Assembly: GCF_024793895.1 (NCBI RefSeq)
Contig: NZ_JANUSB010000010.1
Coordinates: 124,001 to 188,000, forward strand
DNA length: 64,000 bases
Direction: 5' to 3'
From: Serratia sp. AKBS12
GTDB lineage: Bacteria > Pseudomonadota > Gammaproteobacteria > Enterobacterales > Enterobacteriaceae
The notes under the pieces were generated by a model. That model saw nothing but the letters and a program-made list of their open reading frames with translations. It did no database searches and was not told where the DNA came from. The position numbers and the translations under genes are program-made. Shown one piece after another: positions 28,097-37,401 of the stretch (the stretch's first letter is position 1; the number at the start of each line of letters is the position of its first letter).

Positions 28097-29451
28097 AGCG
28101 CCTGAGCCTGCGGTTACGCCTGATCGTTATCTTCAGCCTGCTGGCGTTACTGACCTGGTGCATCGCCAGCGTGGTGGCGTGGAACATTACGCGCCATAAC
28201 ATTGACCAGTTGTTCGACACTCAGCAAATGCTGTTTGCCAAACGGTTGGCGACCGCCAATCTGGGCGATTTGTCAGCGCAGCAGGCGACTCGCAGCCTAC
28301 CGGAGACCAAAAAGCTGGTTAACCATGGCAAACGCGGCGATCAGGAAGATGATGCGCTGGCGTTCGCCATTTTCGACAGTGACGGCAAGATGTTGCTCAA
28401 TGACGGCGAAAACGGCGCCGATATGACGTTTGACGGCCAACGCCAAGGATTTGTCAATGGTCGACTGAAGGACGATGACGACCTCTGGCGGCTGGTATGG
28501 TTGACCAGCCCCGACCGCCAGCATCGCATTGTGGTCGGACAGGAGCTGGATTACCGGCAGGATATGGCGCTGTCGCTGGTAACTGGGCAATTGACACCAT
28601 GGCTGGTAACGCTGCCGATTTTGATGCTGTTGATGGCGCTGATGGTCGGCCGCGAGCTGCGGCCATTGCGCACGGTCGCTGCCGGTTTACGCCAGCGCGC
28701 CCCGGACGATGCCACGCCGATCGCCGCGCAGCGGGTGCCGACCGAAGTGCGCCCGCTGGTGGATGCGCTGAACGCGCTGTTTGCACGGATCAATACCATG
28801 CTGCTGCGTGAACGGCGCTTTACCTCCGACGCGGCGCACGAGCTGCGCAGTCCGCTGGCGGCACTGCGCGTGCAGACCGAGGTGGTGCAGTTGGCCGGCG
28901 ACGATGTCGCGATGCGTGAACGGGCGGTGGAAAATCTGTCCGTCAGTATCGATCGGGCCACGCGGCTGGTGGATCAGTTGCTGACCCTCTCGCGGTTGGA
29001 CGCGCTGCCGAACCTTGACGCGCAAGCTCCGGTGGACTGGGGACAACTGGTGCCGGCGACGCTGGCAGAACAGGAACATCATGCCCACCAGGCGGGCGTG
29101 ACGCTGCGCTACCAGACACAGGGCGCGCCGTCGCCGCGCTCGGGGGATGCATTGTTGCTGTCGCTGCTGGTGAGAAATTTGCTGGACAATGCGCTACGTT
29201 ACACGCCGGCGGGCGGCGCAGTCACGGTGACATTGAACGCTACCGAACTGCGGGTCGAAGACGATGGCCCCGGCGTTACGGCGCAGCATCTGGCTCGTCT
29301 GGGGGAACGCTTTTATCGACCTCCGGGGCAGGAACAGACCGGCAGCGGACTGGGGGTTTCCATCGTGCAGCGCATCGCCGATCTGCATGGTCTACGGATC
29401 GGTTTCGCCAATCGGCGCGAAGGGGGATTTATCGCCAGGGTGCTGTTCTAG
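28093..29451 (+). CDS. qseC: Sensor histidine kinase QseC
   Basis: Inner-membrane sensor kinase of 452 residues: first helix at about 10-30, periplasmic sensor domain (about 31-165) keeping the QseC-type [13 protein letters not shown] and [14 protein letters not shown] stretches, second helix at 170-187, HAMP, then the kinase core with His249 in [16 protein letters not shown]-box [13 protein letters not shown], and GxG boxes. Translation starts at GTG 28093, overlapping the qseB stop. The pair likely controls envelope or virulence traits as QseBC does elsewhere; the signal in this organism is not shown by sequence. Confidence 0.9.
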   Translation: MKRLSLRLRLIVIFSLLALLTWCIASVVAWNITRHNIDQLFDTQQMLFAKRLATANLGDLSAQQATRSLPETKKLVNHGKRGDQEDDALAFAIFDSDGKMLLNDGENGADMTFDGQRQGFVNGRLKDDDDLWRLVWLTSPDRQHRIVVGQELDYRQDMALSLVTGQLTPWLVTLPILMLLMALMVGRELRPLRTVAAGLRQRAPDDATPIAAQRVPTEVRPLVDALNALFARINTMLLRERRFTSDAAHELRSPLAALRVQTEVVQLAGDDVAMRERAVENLSVSIDRATRLVDQLLTLSRLDALPNLDAQAPVDWGQLVPATLAEQEHHAHQAGVTLRYQTQGAPSPRSGDALLLSLLVRNLLDNALRYTPAGGAVTVTLNATELRVEDDGPGVTAQHLARLGERFYRPPGQEQTGSGLGVSIVQRIADLHGLRIGFANRREGGFIARVLF

Positions 29452-29484
29452 CGTGACGTGCCGGGGCGTATTACGTCTGCGGCA

Positions 29485-29988
29485 TCATGCCGAATGCCAC
29501 AGCCGCATGCCGTTCATCGGCACGCGCTTCAGGCAGTCGGCCAGCGGCTCACCGTCGGGCAGAATCAGGTCCGGGGCGATTTCCGCCAGCGGATATAACA
29601 TGAACTCACGCTCTTTCAGACCGTAATGCGGCACCGTCAGGCGGTCGGTATTGATGATCCGATCGCCATACAGCAGCATGTCGAGATCGAGCGTGCGCGG
29701 CCCCCAGCGTTCGTCCTTGCGTACGCGTCCCTGATTGCGTTCAATCGCCTGGGTGTGATCAAGCAACTGTTCGGCGGGCAGGCGGGTGTCAACGGCCACC
29801 ACCGCATTGAGGAAGTCCGGCTGGTTCTGCGGCCCCAGTGGTTTGGTACGGTAAAACGAGGAACAAACGATCAACTGGGTGCGAGGAATATGCGCCAACG
29901 CCTCCAGGGCGGCATTCACCTGTTGCAGCGGCTGCGCCAGGTTGCTGCCCAACGCGATATAAACTCTGAATAATTCAGGCTGCGTCAT
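29485..29988 (-). CDS. folK: 6-hydroxymethyl-dihydropterin pyrophosphokinase
   Basis: HPPK of folate synthesis; transfers pyrophosphate from ATP to hydroxymethyl-dihydropterin. The 167-residue protein has the signature RWGPRTLDLDMLLYG with the Mg-binding Asp pair and the pterin-site VYIALGSNL and SSFYRTKPLG. It is slightly longer than E. coli FolK (159) at the N-terminus. It follows pcnB on the same strand with a 100-bp gap, the conserved pcnB-folK arrangement. Confidence 0.95.
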   Translation of the reverse strand: MTQPELFRVYIALGSNLAQPLQQVNAALEALAHIPRTQLIVCSSFYRTKPLGPQNQPDFLNAVVAVDTRLPAEQLLDHTQAIERNQGRVRKDERWGPRTLDLDMLLYGDRIINTDRLTVPHYGLKEREFMLYPLAEIAPDLILPDGEPLADCLKRVPMNGMRLWHSA

Positions 29989-30088
29989 CAGCGTTACCAG
30001 ATAAAATCCCGACCGCCTGATTCACCAGGTGCCCGAGAGGCGCCACTGTCGACGCAGCGTGAAGTATGACGAGTAGCAACGCAGATCA

Positions 30089-31627
30089 TTATGCTCCTTC
30101 TTTGCGTGGCGCTCTGCGGCGTGGCCGGCGCTGACGGGAGCGTCGCGGCGCCGGATCTTCGCCCAGCGTGCTTAACATGGCTTTCTGACGTGCCGGGGTG
30201 GCGTCCTGGAATTCGTCCCACCATTCGGCCAGACGCAGCATTTCCGGGTTGTTTTCCACCTGCGCGCGCAGTGCCAGCAGATCGTAGGCGGCACGGAACT
30301 TGGGATGTTCCATCAGTTTATGCGCCCGTTTGCCCTGGCGGCGTGACAGGCGCAGTTGCAGTTGCCAGATATCACGTACCAGCGTGGTGATCCGTTTTGG
30401 GATCGCCAGTGAACGACACTGTTCGTCCAGTACGTCATTCATCGCCAGCGCAAAGGCATCGTAATACGCCAGACCGCTTTCCTGCGCCAGCTTTTGCGCA
30501 TGTTCCAGCAACGGATACCAAAGCATAGCAGCAAACAGGAACGCCGGGTTGACGCGCATATCATTCTGCAAACGGTGATCGGTGTTTTTCAGCACCTGCA
30601 CCAGCATACGCTCCATTGGCGTGTCGTGATTTGGCGTAAAGTTGCGCGCAATCAGCGGGAACAGTGGCTGGAACAACTGGTATTCGCACAGCTTCAGATA
30701 GGTTGGGAGACCGTAGCCGGATTGCAGCAGCTTGAGGGATTCTTCAAACAGTCGGGCCGGCGGGATTTCATGCAGCAGCGACGCCAGGCGCGGAATAGGC
30801 TCGGCCGTTTCGTTGCTGATGGACATATCCAGTTTGGCGGCGAAACGCACCGCGCGCAGCATGCGTACCGGGTCTTCGCGATAGCGGGTTTCCGGATCGC
30901 CAATCAGGCGAATCACGCCCTGTTGCAGATCGCGCATGCCGCCAACGTAGTCACGCAGGGTGAAATCCGCCACGCCGTAATACAGGCTGTTGATGGTGAA
31001 ATCACGACGCTGGGCATCTTCTTCGATCGAACCGAAAATGTTGTCGCGCAGCAGCATGCCGTTTTGCGCCTGCTGGGACGAGTTCTTGTCGTGCTCCGGG
31101 TTAGGTTCATGATGGCCGCGGAAGGTAGCGACTTCGATGATTTCCGGCCCGAACATCACGTGCGCCAGACGGAAGCGGCGCCCCACCAGACGGCAGTTGC
31201 GGAACAGCTTGCGTACCTGTTCCGGTGTGGCGCTGGTGGTGATGTCAAAATCCTTCGGCTTTTTGCCGAGCAGCAAATCACGCACGCCGCCGCCGACCAG
31301 GTAGGCTTCATAACCGGATTTGTTCAGACGGTAGAGCACCTTCAGCGCGTTTTCGCTGATGTCTTTGCGCGAAATGGAATGCTGTTCACGTGGGATCACC
31401 GTCATTGGACGCGTTCCCTCGCTGGCGGGCACGGGTGGACGTTTGCTGCGCGCAGGGCGACGGGCAGGCCGATCTCTGCCGCCGTCGGCCTGTGGCGCTG
31501 GGGACTCGTTTGCCACAACGCTTTCTTCGCGAACTACGTTTTTATCGTTGGCCGGCGCTGCTTCGCGAGCCACCTTGTCATCGCGGATTAGTACCTTACG
31601 GCAGAAATTGGCTACTCGGGTAAAAAT
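30089..31627 (-). CDS. pcnB: Poly(A) polymerase I, ATT start codon
   Basis: Adds poly(A) tails to RNA 3' ends and marks them for decay. The nucleotidyltransferase motif [11 protein letters not shown] with the DFD metal residues, the RNA-binding region and the basic C-terminal tail match E. coli PcnB. The family N-terminus [12 protein letters not shown] is preceded by an ATT codon at 31625-31627, with GAGGTG seven bases upstream; E. coli pcnB is known to start at AUU, which keeps expression low. The ATG farther up at 31678 has no family support. The product is 512 residues, longer than E. coli because of an Arg/Pro/Ala-rich insert near residues 20-80. Confidence 0.93.
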   Translation of the reverse strand: MFTRVANFCRKVLIRDDKVAREAAPANDKNVVREESVVANESPAPQADGGRDRPARRPARSKRPPVPASEGTRPMTVIPREQHSISRKDISENALKVLYRLNKSGYEAYLVGGGVRDLLLGKKPKDFDITTSATPEQVRKLFRNCRLVGRRFRLAHVMFGPEIIEVATFRGHHEPNPEHDKNSSQQAQNGMLLRDNIFGSIEEDAQRRDFTINSLYYGVADFTLRDYVGGMRDLQQGVIRLIGDPETRYREDPVRMLRAVRFAAKLDMSISNETAEPIPRLASLLHEIPPARLFEESLKLLQSGYGLPTYLKLCEYQLFQPLFPLIARNFTPNHDTPMERMLVQVLKNTDHRLQNDMRVNPAFLFAAMLWYPLLEHAQKLAQESGLAYYDAFALAMNDVLDEQCRSLAIPKRITTLVRDIWQLQLRLSRRQGKRAHKLMEHPKFRAAYDLLALRAQVENNPEMLRLAEWWDEFQDATPARQKAMLSTLGEDPAPRRSRQRRPRRRAPRKEGA

Positions 31628-31661
31628 GGTACACCTCGATAGTGACTGATAAAAATGGAGC

Positions 31662-31820
31662 TGCCCTGCATATTTCAAGCTGCAACGTCATCGGCTACCC
31701 GCTGGCCTGTCTCGGTGGGGCTTTCCCCTTGCGAGAGGCGCGGCATGCCACGGCTGCTGCTGTTCGCGGCAGATTTGCCAGCCGATCGCTGCCTGGCTGC
31801 ACCTTGAAATCTATTGGGCA
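31662..31820. repeat. MITE-like palindromic element between pcnB and gluQ
   Basis: The ends form an inverted repeat: TGCCCTGCATATTTCAAGC at the left and, read in reverse complement, TGCCCAATAGATTTCAAGG at the right, sharing TGCCC, ATTTCAAG and TGCA. The 159-bp element is non-coding and lies in the gluQ-pcnB intergenic space. It resembles the palindromic repeats scattered through Yersinia and Serratia genomes; the exact family is not assigned. Confidence 0.55.
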
Positions 31821-31846
31821 TATAAAAAATAGCGGCTAATCATAGC

Positions 31847-32758
31847 TCACCATGGCTCTTTTGAGAATGCCGTTGTGTTTTCGTCCAGGGTTATTGCCTG
31901 TCGACGCGGTACGTTTTCCAAGCGCCAATGGGCGATCGCAAAGCGTAATAATAGTGGCAGATCAAGATCTTGCCAGTTTTCCGGCAGCGGCTGGTGCAGA
32001 AATTTCAGTGCAGCGACCAACAGCGGGCGCGGATCGCCAGTCGGCAACGCCGGCGCGTGATTCTGTTTGGACAGTTTGAGGCCCTGTTCGCCGAGCGCCA
32101 AAGGCAGGTGTACATAGCGCGGCACCGGCGCCTGCAACTGGTGATACAGCGCAATCTGCCGCACCGTAGGTTCGATCAGATCCGCGCCGCGCACGATTTC
32201 GTTGACGCCCTGGAAGTGGTCGTCGACTACCACCGCCAGATTATAGGCGAACAGGCCGTCGCGTCGGCGGATGATAAAATCCTCCTGCGCCAGCGCGGGG
32301 TCAGCCTGCAAGTGACCCTGCAGGCGATCGTCAAACGCGTAAACCGGTGCGCTTTGCCGCAGGCGAATGGCGGCACCTTGCGGGCCGAGCTGGCGGTCGC
32401 GGCAATGGCCGTCATACAGCCCGCCAATCTGCTGGATGCGGCTGCGGGTACAGGTGCAGTAATAGCTGAGCCCCTGCTGCTGTAGCCAGTCCAGAGTAGC
32501 GCGATAAGCGTCGTGACGTTGGGATTGATAAACCACCTGGCCGTCCCAGTGGAGACCATAGTGTTCCAGCGTGGCCAGGATACGATCGGCGGCACCCGCG
32601 ACTTCGCGCGGCGGATCGATATCTTCGATGCGTACCAGCCACTGCCCGCGTTGGGCGCGAGCCTGAAGAAAACTTCCCAGAGCGGCAATCAGCGAGCCGA
32701 AATGCAAATCTCCGGAAGGTGAGGGGGCGAAGCGCCCCACATAATGACGTTCTTGCAT
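31847..32758 (-). CDS. gluQ: Glutamyl-Q tRNA(Asp) synthetase
   Basis: Truncated glutamyl-tRNA synthetase paralogue that attaches glutamate to the queuosine of tRNA(Asp). It keeps the class I catalytic half: [14 protein letters not shown] (HIGH equivalent), a zinc site around CTCTRSRI and DGHC, and KLSKQ (KMSKS equivalent), and lacks the anticodon-binding domain, giving 303 residues. ATG 32758 matches the family start. It lies between dksA and pcnB on the same strand, as in E. coli. Confidence 0.94.
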   Translation of the reverse strand: MQERHYVGRFAPSPSGDLHFGSLIAALGSFLQARAQRGQWLVRIEDIDPPREVAGAADRILATLEHYGLHWDGQVVYQSQRHDAYRATLDWLQQQGLSYYCTCTRSRIQQIGGLYDGHCRDRQLGPQGAAIRLRQSAPVYAFDDRLQGHLQADPALAQEDFIIRRRDGLFAYNLAVVVDDHFQGVNEIVRGADLIEPTVRQIALYHQLQAPVPRYVHLPLALGEQGLKLSKQNHAPALPTGDPRPLLVAALKFLHQPLPENWQDLDLPLLLRFAIAHWRLENVPRRQAITLDENTTAFSKEPW

Positions 32759-32784
32759 AACCTGGGAAGTTGGGTTCCCTGTTG

Positions 32785-32815
32785 CTTAAAACGGCGCGTG
32801 GTGAAACGCGCCGCC
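32785..32815 (-). terminator. Terminator of dksA
   Basis: On the minus strand GGCGCG pairs with CGCGCC around an 8-nt loop, followed by GTTTTAAG. It lies just after the dksA stop and before gluQ, so it may only partly separate the two. Confidence 0.7.
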
Positions 32816-32831
32816 AGCGTTGACAACGGTA

Positions 32832-33287
32832 TTAACCGGCCATCTGCTTTTCGCGGATTTCTGCCAGTGTCTTACAGTCGATGCACAAATCGGCGGTCGG
32901 GCGCGCTTCCAGGCGTCGAATGCCGATCTCCACGCCGCATGATTCGCAGAAGCCAAAATCTTCGTCTTCTACTTTCTTCAGCGTTTTTTCGATCTTTTTG
33001 ATCAGTTTGCGTTCACGGTCACGGTTACGCAGTTCAAGGCTGAACTCTTCTTCCTGCGCGGCACGGTCGACCGGGTCCGGGAAGTTGGCAGCTTCGTCTT
33101 GCATATGCGATACAGTACGGTCTACTTCGTCCCTGAGCTGGTTGCGCCACGCTTCAAGAATGCGCTTAAAATGCGACAGCTGGGCGTCGTTCATATACTC
33201 TTCGCCCGGCTTCTCTTGGTACGGCTCCACCCCAGCGATGGCGAGAATGCTCAAGGACGAGGTTTTACGGTTTTGCCCTTCTTGCAT
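32832..33287 (-). CDS. dksA: RNA polymerase-binding factor DksA
   Basis: Co-regulator of the stringent response acting with ppGpp in the RNA polymerase secondary channel. The 151-residue protein is nearly identical to E. coli DksA: coiled-coil with the tip [11 protein letters not shown], and a four-cysteine zinc finger ([12 protein letters not shown] ... CIDC). The N-terminus [19 protein letters not shown] fixes the start at 33287. It is likely transcribed alone, with a terminator before gluQ and about 180 bp of upstream promoter space after sfsA. Confidence 0.97.
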   Translation of the reverse strand: MQEGQNRKTSSLSILAIAGVEPYQEKPGEEYMNDAQLSHFKRILEAWRNQLRDEVDRTVSHMQDEAANFPDPVDRAAQEEEFSLELRNRDRERKLIKKIEKTLKKVEDEDFGFCESCGVEIGIRRLEARPTADLCIDCKTLAEIREKQMAG

Positions 33288-33469
33288 GTTGCTTCTCCTA
33301 CATACACACGCACTATCGAATCCCCAATGCGGGGGAAAAACAGGCCGCTATAAATAACAGATGGGAAGTAGGTTGGCAATTATTCCTGTCGCCTGCTTGA
33401 CAATCGTGTGAAGGAAGGCGTATTTGGCGACGCAGTATCCGGTTGTCGAAATAGGTGTTCCCGGAATCG

Positions 33470-34177
33470 CTAATCGATAAAAAACGGTAACTTATCTTCA
33501 AGATATATACCGTCAGGTGATAATTTAGCCCCATAGCAAACCACTTCTACACCCTGCAGCCGAACCTGAGCCAACAGTGACGCATAATGCGCATCTATAT
33601 GATGAGCGGGGGCGACATGGTCGATACCGCTGTGTAACACGGCAAAAAACAATACCGCCCGCTGCCCGCTTGCAGCCACGCTCTGCAACTCGCGTAAATG
33701 CTTCTGCCCTCTGAGCGTGACGGCATCAGGGAAGTAACCACGTTTCTGTTGCAATAATGTGACCGACTTGACTTCAATATAGCAGTTAACGCGGTTTTCT
33801 GCCTGTAATAACAAATCGATACGACTGTTTTCACCGCCGTATTTTACTTCGCCGAGCATGTTACTGTAACCGGATAATTCACTGATTAAATTGCGTTCAA
33901 TGGCTTCGCGTACCAGCGCGTTGGCACGCAGGGTATTGACGCAGATCCAGTCGCCCTGTTGGGTGTGCGTCAGCTCCCAGCTGTGGGCATACTTGCGTTT
34001 GGCATTGGTCGAGGTGGAGTACCACACGGTGTCGCCGGGCGTGGCGCAGCCGGTCATGGCGCCGGTATTGGCGCAGTGCAGGGTAAAGGTATCGCCTTGC
34101 GGCGTCACCACATCGGCCAGAAAGCGCTTGTAACGTTTAATCAGCGTGGCGGGTTGCAGCGGCGGGGTAAATTCCAT
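33470..34177 (-). CDS. sfsA: Sugar fermentation stimulation protein SfsA
   Basis: Conserved protein of 235 residues, reported in E. coli as a stimulator of maltose metabolism genes; the family has a nuclease-like core and binds nucleic acid. Family segments [25 protein letters not shown] and YIEVKSVTL (the last resembling the ExK motif of PD-(D/E)XK folds) are visible. It begins 12 bp after the thpR stop, so the two probably share a message. The biochemical role remains uncertain. Confidence 0.92.
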   Translation of the reverse strand: MEFTPPLQPATLIKRYKRFLADVVTPQGDTFTLHCANTGAMTGCATPGDTVWYSTSTNAKRKYAHSWELTHTQQGDWICVNTLRANALVREAIERNLISELSGYSNMLGEVKYGGENSRIDLLLQAENRVNCYIEVKSVTLLQQKRGYFPDAVTLRGQKHLRELQSVAASGQRAVLFFAVLHSGIDHVAPAHHIDAHYASLLAQVRLQGVEVVCYGAKLSPDGIYLEDKLPFFID

Positions 34178-34189
34178 GGATGTTCCTGC

Positions 34190-34717
34190 TTATTTTAGCG
34201 GCCAGTGCGCCAGCGGCTGATAGCGCGTGCGGCCATGTTCAAATACCGATTGATACAGGGAAAATTGCGTGGCCGGCATCACCCAGCCCGGGGTCGATGG
34301 CGGCAGCGCTATCGGCCGCGTCGCGGCGCGCAATAGCGTAATATGTGGATGGAACGGCAGCGGGCTTTGGTAACAGCCGCTGCGTGCCGCCTGTGAGCGC
34401 AGCATATCGGCCAGTTGCAGCAACCCGCGCGGCGCGCGCTTGCAGCCGAGCCATACTACGCCAGGTCGTGGCCAATGGCCGAGATCGTCCAGGGTAATGC
34501 TGAACCCCGGCTGACTGATGCGCCCGGCCAGCTGCTTCAACGCCGCTTCTTTCTGCGCGCTGACGTCGCCGAGAAACGCCAGCGTCAGATGCAGGTTGGC
34601 GGCGGCCACCGGGCGGCCGTCTTCAGGCTGAAACGCCTCGGCGCGCCAGCGAATCACCGGCTGTTGCAAGGCGACGGGCAAGCTCAGGGCAAAGAACAGG
34701 CGGCGGCTACTGGACAT
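34190..34717 (-). CDS. thpR: RNA 2',3'-cyclic phosphodiesterase (LigT/2H family)
   Basis: 2H phosphoesterase of 175 residues with the two catalytic HxTx motifs, HLTLAF and HITLLR. E. coli ThpR opens 2',3'-cyclic ends and can ligate tRNA halves in vitro. ATG 34717 (MSSSRRLFFALSLP) fits the family start; the frame to 34780 overlaps the divergent hrpB promoter region and is rejected. sfsA follows 12 bp downstream. hrpB starts 73 bp away in the other direction. Confidence 0.92.
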   Translation of the reverse strand: MSSSRRLFFALSLPVALQQPVIRWRAEAFQPEDGRPVAAANLHLTLAFLGDVSAQKEAALKQLAGRISQPGFSITLDDLGHWPRPGVVWLGCKRAPRGLLQLADMLRSQAARSGCYQSPLPFHPHITLLRAATRPIALPPSTPGWVMPATQFSLYQSVFEHGRTRYQPLAHWPLK

Positions 34718-34789
34718 AACGATCTCATTGATTGAAGGCAACATACTGTACAATGCCCGGTTTTGAATGTTAACCACCACGGAGAGACT

Positions 34790-37228
34790 GTGTCTTCATT
34801 GCCCGTCAGCGCGATAGTCGATGAACTGCTCACTGCATTGCAAACCGCACCGCAGGTGCTGCTGCACGCCCCAACCGGGGCCGGTAAATCGACCTGGCTG
34901 CCGTTGCAGATCCTGGCACGAGCGGGATTGCCGGGGCGCATTGTCCTGCTTGAGCCCCGCCGGCTGGCGGCAAAGAACGTCGCTTACCGACTGGCGCAGC
35001 AACTGGGCGAAGAGCCGGGCGCTACGGTGGGCTACAGCATGCGTGCCGAAACGCGCAGCGGGCCAGATACCCGCCTGATGGTGGTGACTGAAGGGGTGTT
35101 GACCCGCATGTTGCAGCAGGATGCCGAATTGCAGGGCGTTTCGCTGGTGATCCTCGATGAATTCCATGAGCGCAGCCTGCAGGCGGATTTGGCGCTGGCG
35201 CTGCTGCTCGACGTGCAACAGGGGCTACGTGACGATCTTAAGCTGCTGGTGATGTCGGCGACGCTGGACAATGCGCGCCTGTCGCTACTGTTGCCGGACG
35301 CTCCGGTGGTGGTGTCGGCAGGGCGCAGTTTCCCGGTGGAGCGCCATTACCATTCTCTGGCCAGCCACCAGCGGCTGGAAGACGGCGTAGCGGGAGCGGT
35401 CAAGCGCCTGCTGGCTGAACAGCCTGGCTCGCTGCTGCTGTTCCTGCCGGGGGTGGCGGAAATCAATCGCGTACAGGAGCGACTCAGCGGTGCCGTTGCC
35501 AGCGATGTCGATCTTTGCCCGCTGTACGGCGCACTGCCGCTCGCACAGCAACAGCGGGCGATCCAGCCGGCCGCTGCCGGGCGACGCAAGGTGGTACTGG
35601 CGACCAATATCGCCGAAACCAGCCTGACCATCGAAGGTATCCGGCTGGTGGTCGACTGCGGGTTGGAGCGCGTTGCGCGTTACGATCCGCGCAGCGGTCT
35701 GACACGGTTACTGACGCAGCGTATCAGTCAGGCGTCAATGATTCAGCGAGCCGGTCGAGCTGGCCGACTGGAACCGGGCATCTGCTGGCATCTGTTTGCC
35801 AGGGAGCAGGGCGAGCGCGCCGCCGAACATGCCGAGGCGGAAATCGTACAAAGCGATTTGTGCGGCTTTTGGCTGGAACTGCTGCAATGGGGCTGCGTGG
35901 ATCCCGGGCAACTGACCTGGCTTGATGCACCACCTGCAACCTCTCTGGCGGCGGCACGGCGCCTGCTGCATTCTCTTGGCGCTACCGACGACGGCGGCAG
36001 ACTGACTGCGGCAGGCCGGCAAATGGCGATGATGGGATGTGAACCACGATTGGCGGCGATGCTGCATGCCGGCGCGCAATCAGGTGCCGATGGGCTGGCG
36101 ACCGCGGCACTGTTGGTGGCGCTGTTGGAGGAGCCGCCGCGCGGGGGTGCAATGGATATCGATTACTGGCTGAGTCGCCCGCAGCCGCATTGGCAACGGC
36201 GCGCGCGCCAGCTTGCCCAGCGGTTGCCGGGGCGCGCCGGTCAGGTGGATGCCGCGCTGGCGCCGCGTTTGCTGGCGCAGGCCTTTGCCGACCGCATTGC
36301 TCAACGGCGTGGACAGGATGGTCGCTACCTGTTGGCGAACGGCATGGGTGCTGCAATGGATCAGGACGAGGCCTTGTCGCGCACGCCGTGGCTGATTGCG
36401 CCAGCGTTATTGCAGGGGGCCAACAGTCCCGACGCACGCATCCTGTTGGCGCTGCCGGTGGATATCGAGGCGTTGGCCGCACAGTTGCCGACGTTGATAC
36501 AGCAGCAGACCGCCGTCGAGTGGGATGAGGAAAAGGGCACGCTGCGTGCCTGGCAGCGCCAGCAGATTGGCCGCCTGACGCTGAAAGCCCGACCGTTGGC
36601 AAAACCGGCGGACGACGCGCTGCAACAGGCGCTGATCGAGTGGGTACGCACACAGGGGCTGGCGGTGCTGGGTTGGGATACCGCAGCCGAGCAGCTGCGG
36701 ATGCGTTTGCAATGCGCACAGCGCTGGCTGCCGGAAGCCGGCTGGCCGGCGGTGGATGATGAGGCTCTGTTGGATTCACTTGAGCGTTGGCTGCTGCCCT
36801 CACTTGGCGGCGTGCGGGATTTACGCGGGCTAAAGCAGGTCAATCTCACCGAGGCTCTTGGGCGGCTGCTCGACTGGCAGCAAAAGCAGCGGCTGGATAA
36901 TGCGCTGCCCACTCATTACACTGTGCCGACCGGCAGCCGCCTGCCGATCCGCTATGATGCCGACAAGCCGCCGCTGTTGCCGGTGCGTTTACAGGAAATG
37001 TTTGGCGAACAACGCAGCCCGATGTTGGCTGAGGGTCGTATCGCGGTGGTGCTTGAGTTACTCTCTCCGGCGCACCGACCGTTGCAAATTACCGCCGATC
37101 TGGCGGCATTTTGGCAAGGCGCCTATCGCGAAGTGCAAAAAGAGATGAAAGGGCGCTACCCGAAGCACCTATGGCCTGACGACCCGGCCAATGCTGCGCC
37201 GACGCGGCGTACCAAGAAATACCAATAG
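34790..37228 (+). CDS. hrpB: ATP-dependent RNA helicase HrpB
   Basis: DEAH-box helicase of 812 residues with Walker A (APTGAGKST), DEFH (LDEFHERS), SAT (MSATLDN), ATNIAETSLTI and QRAGRAGR motifs, an HA2 domain and the HrpB-specific C-terminal domain ending DDPANAAPTRRTKKYQ. The start is GTG 34790, with GGAG five bases upstream, giving SSLPVSAIVDELL as in E. coli; an in-frame ATG at 34763 lies before the ribosome site. Cellular substrate is not known. It precedes mrcB, as in E. coli, across a 173-bp gap. Confidence 0.94.
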   Translation: MSSLPVSAIVDELLTALQTAPQVLLHAPTGAGKSTWLPLQILARAGLPGRIVLLEPRRLAAKNVAYRLAQQLGEEPGATVGYSMRAETRSGPDTRLMVVTEGVLTRMLQQDAELQGVSLVILDEFHERSLQADLALALLLDVQQGLRDDLKLLVMSATLDNARLSLLLPDAPVVVSAGRSFPVERHYHSLASHQRLEDGVAGAVKRLLAEQPGSLLLFLPGVAEINRVQERLSGAVASDVDLCPLYGALPLAQQQRAIQPAAAGRRKVVLATNIAETSLTIEGIRLVVDCGLERVARYDPRSGLTRLLTQRISQASMIQRAGRAGRLEPGICWHLFAREQGERAAEHAEAEIVQSDLCGFWLELLQWGCVDPGQLTWLDAPPATSLAAARRLLHSLGATDDGGRLTAAGRQMAMMGCEPRLAAMLHAGAQSGADGLATAALLVALLEEPPRGGAMDIDYWLSRPQPHWQRRARQLAQRLPGRAGQVDAALAPRLLAQAFADRIAQRRGQDGRYLLANGMGAAMDQDEALSRTPWLIAPALLQGANSPDARILLALPVDIEALAAQLPTLIQQQTAVEWDEEKGTLRAWQRQQIGRLTLKARPLAKPADDALQQALIEWVRTQGLAVLGWDTAAEQLRMRLQCAQRWLPEAGWPAVDDEALLDSLERWLLPSLGGVRDLRGLKQVNLTEALGRLLDWQQKQRLDNALPTHYTVPTGSRLPIRYDADKPPLLPVRLQEMFGEQRSPMLAEGRIAVVLELLSPAHRPLQITADLAAFWQGAYREVQKEMKGRYPKHLWPDDPANAAPTRRTKKYQ

Positions 37229-37401
37229 GCGGGTTGATGGTCGCGGTGGCGATCCAGCCAGCGCTCGACGCCAGTCGTGGTGCAGTGGCGCGGTTTTAGG
37301 ATATAGAATTCAGATGTTTCTTCTGTTCAGGCGTCCGGTGCAGGAACAGATTAAGCGATTCATTTACGGCCATGGGCCGTTCAGCGTGGAGAACAACGGC
37401 A

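Noticed and set aside
31628-31678. ATG start for pcnB at 31678
   Set aside because: The extra 17 residues are not part of the family, and the ribosome site GAGGTG lies between that ATG and the ATT start.
34763-34789. ATG start for hrpB at 34763
   Set aside because: It precedes the GGAG ribosome site that serves GTG 34790, which gives the conserved N-terminus.
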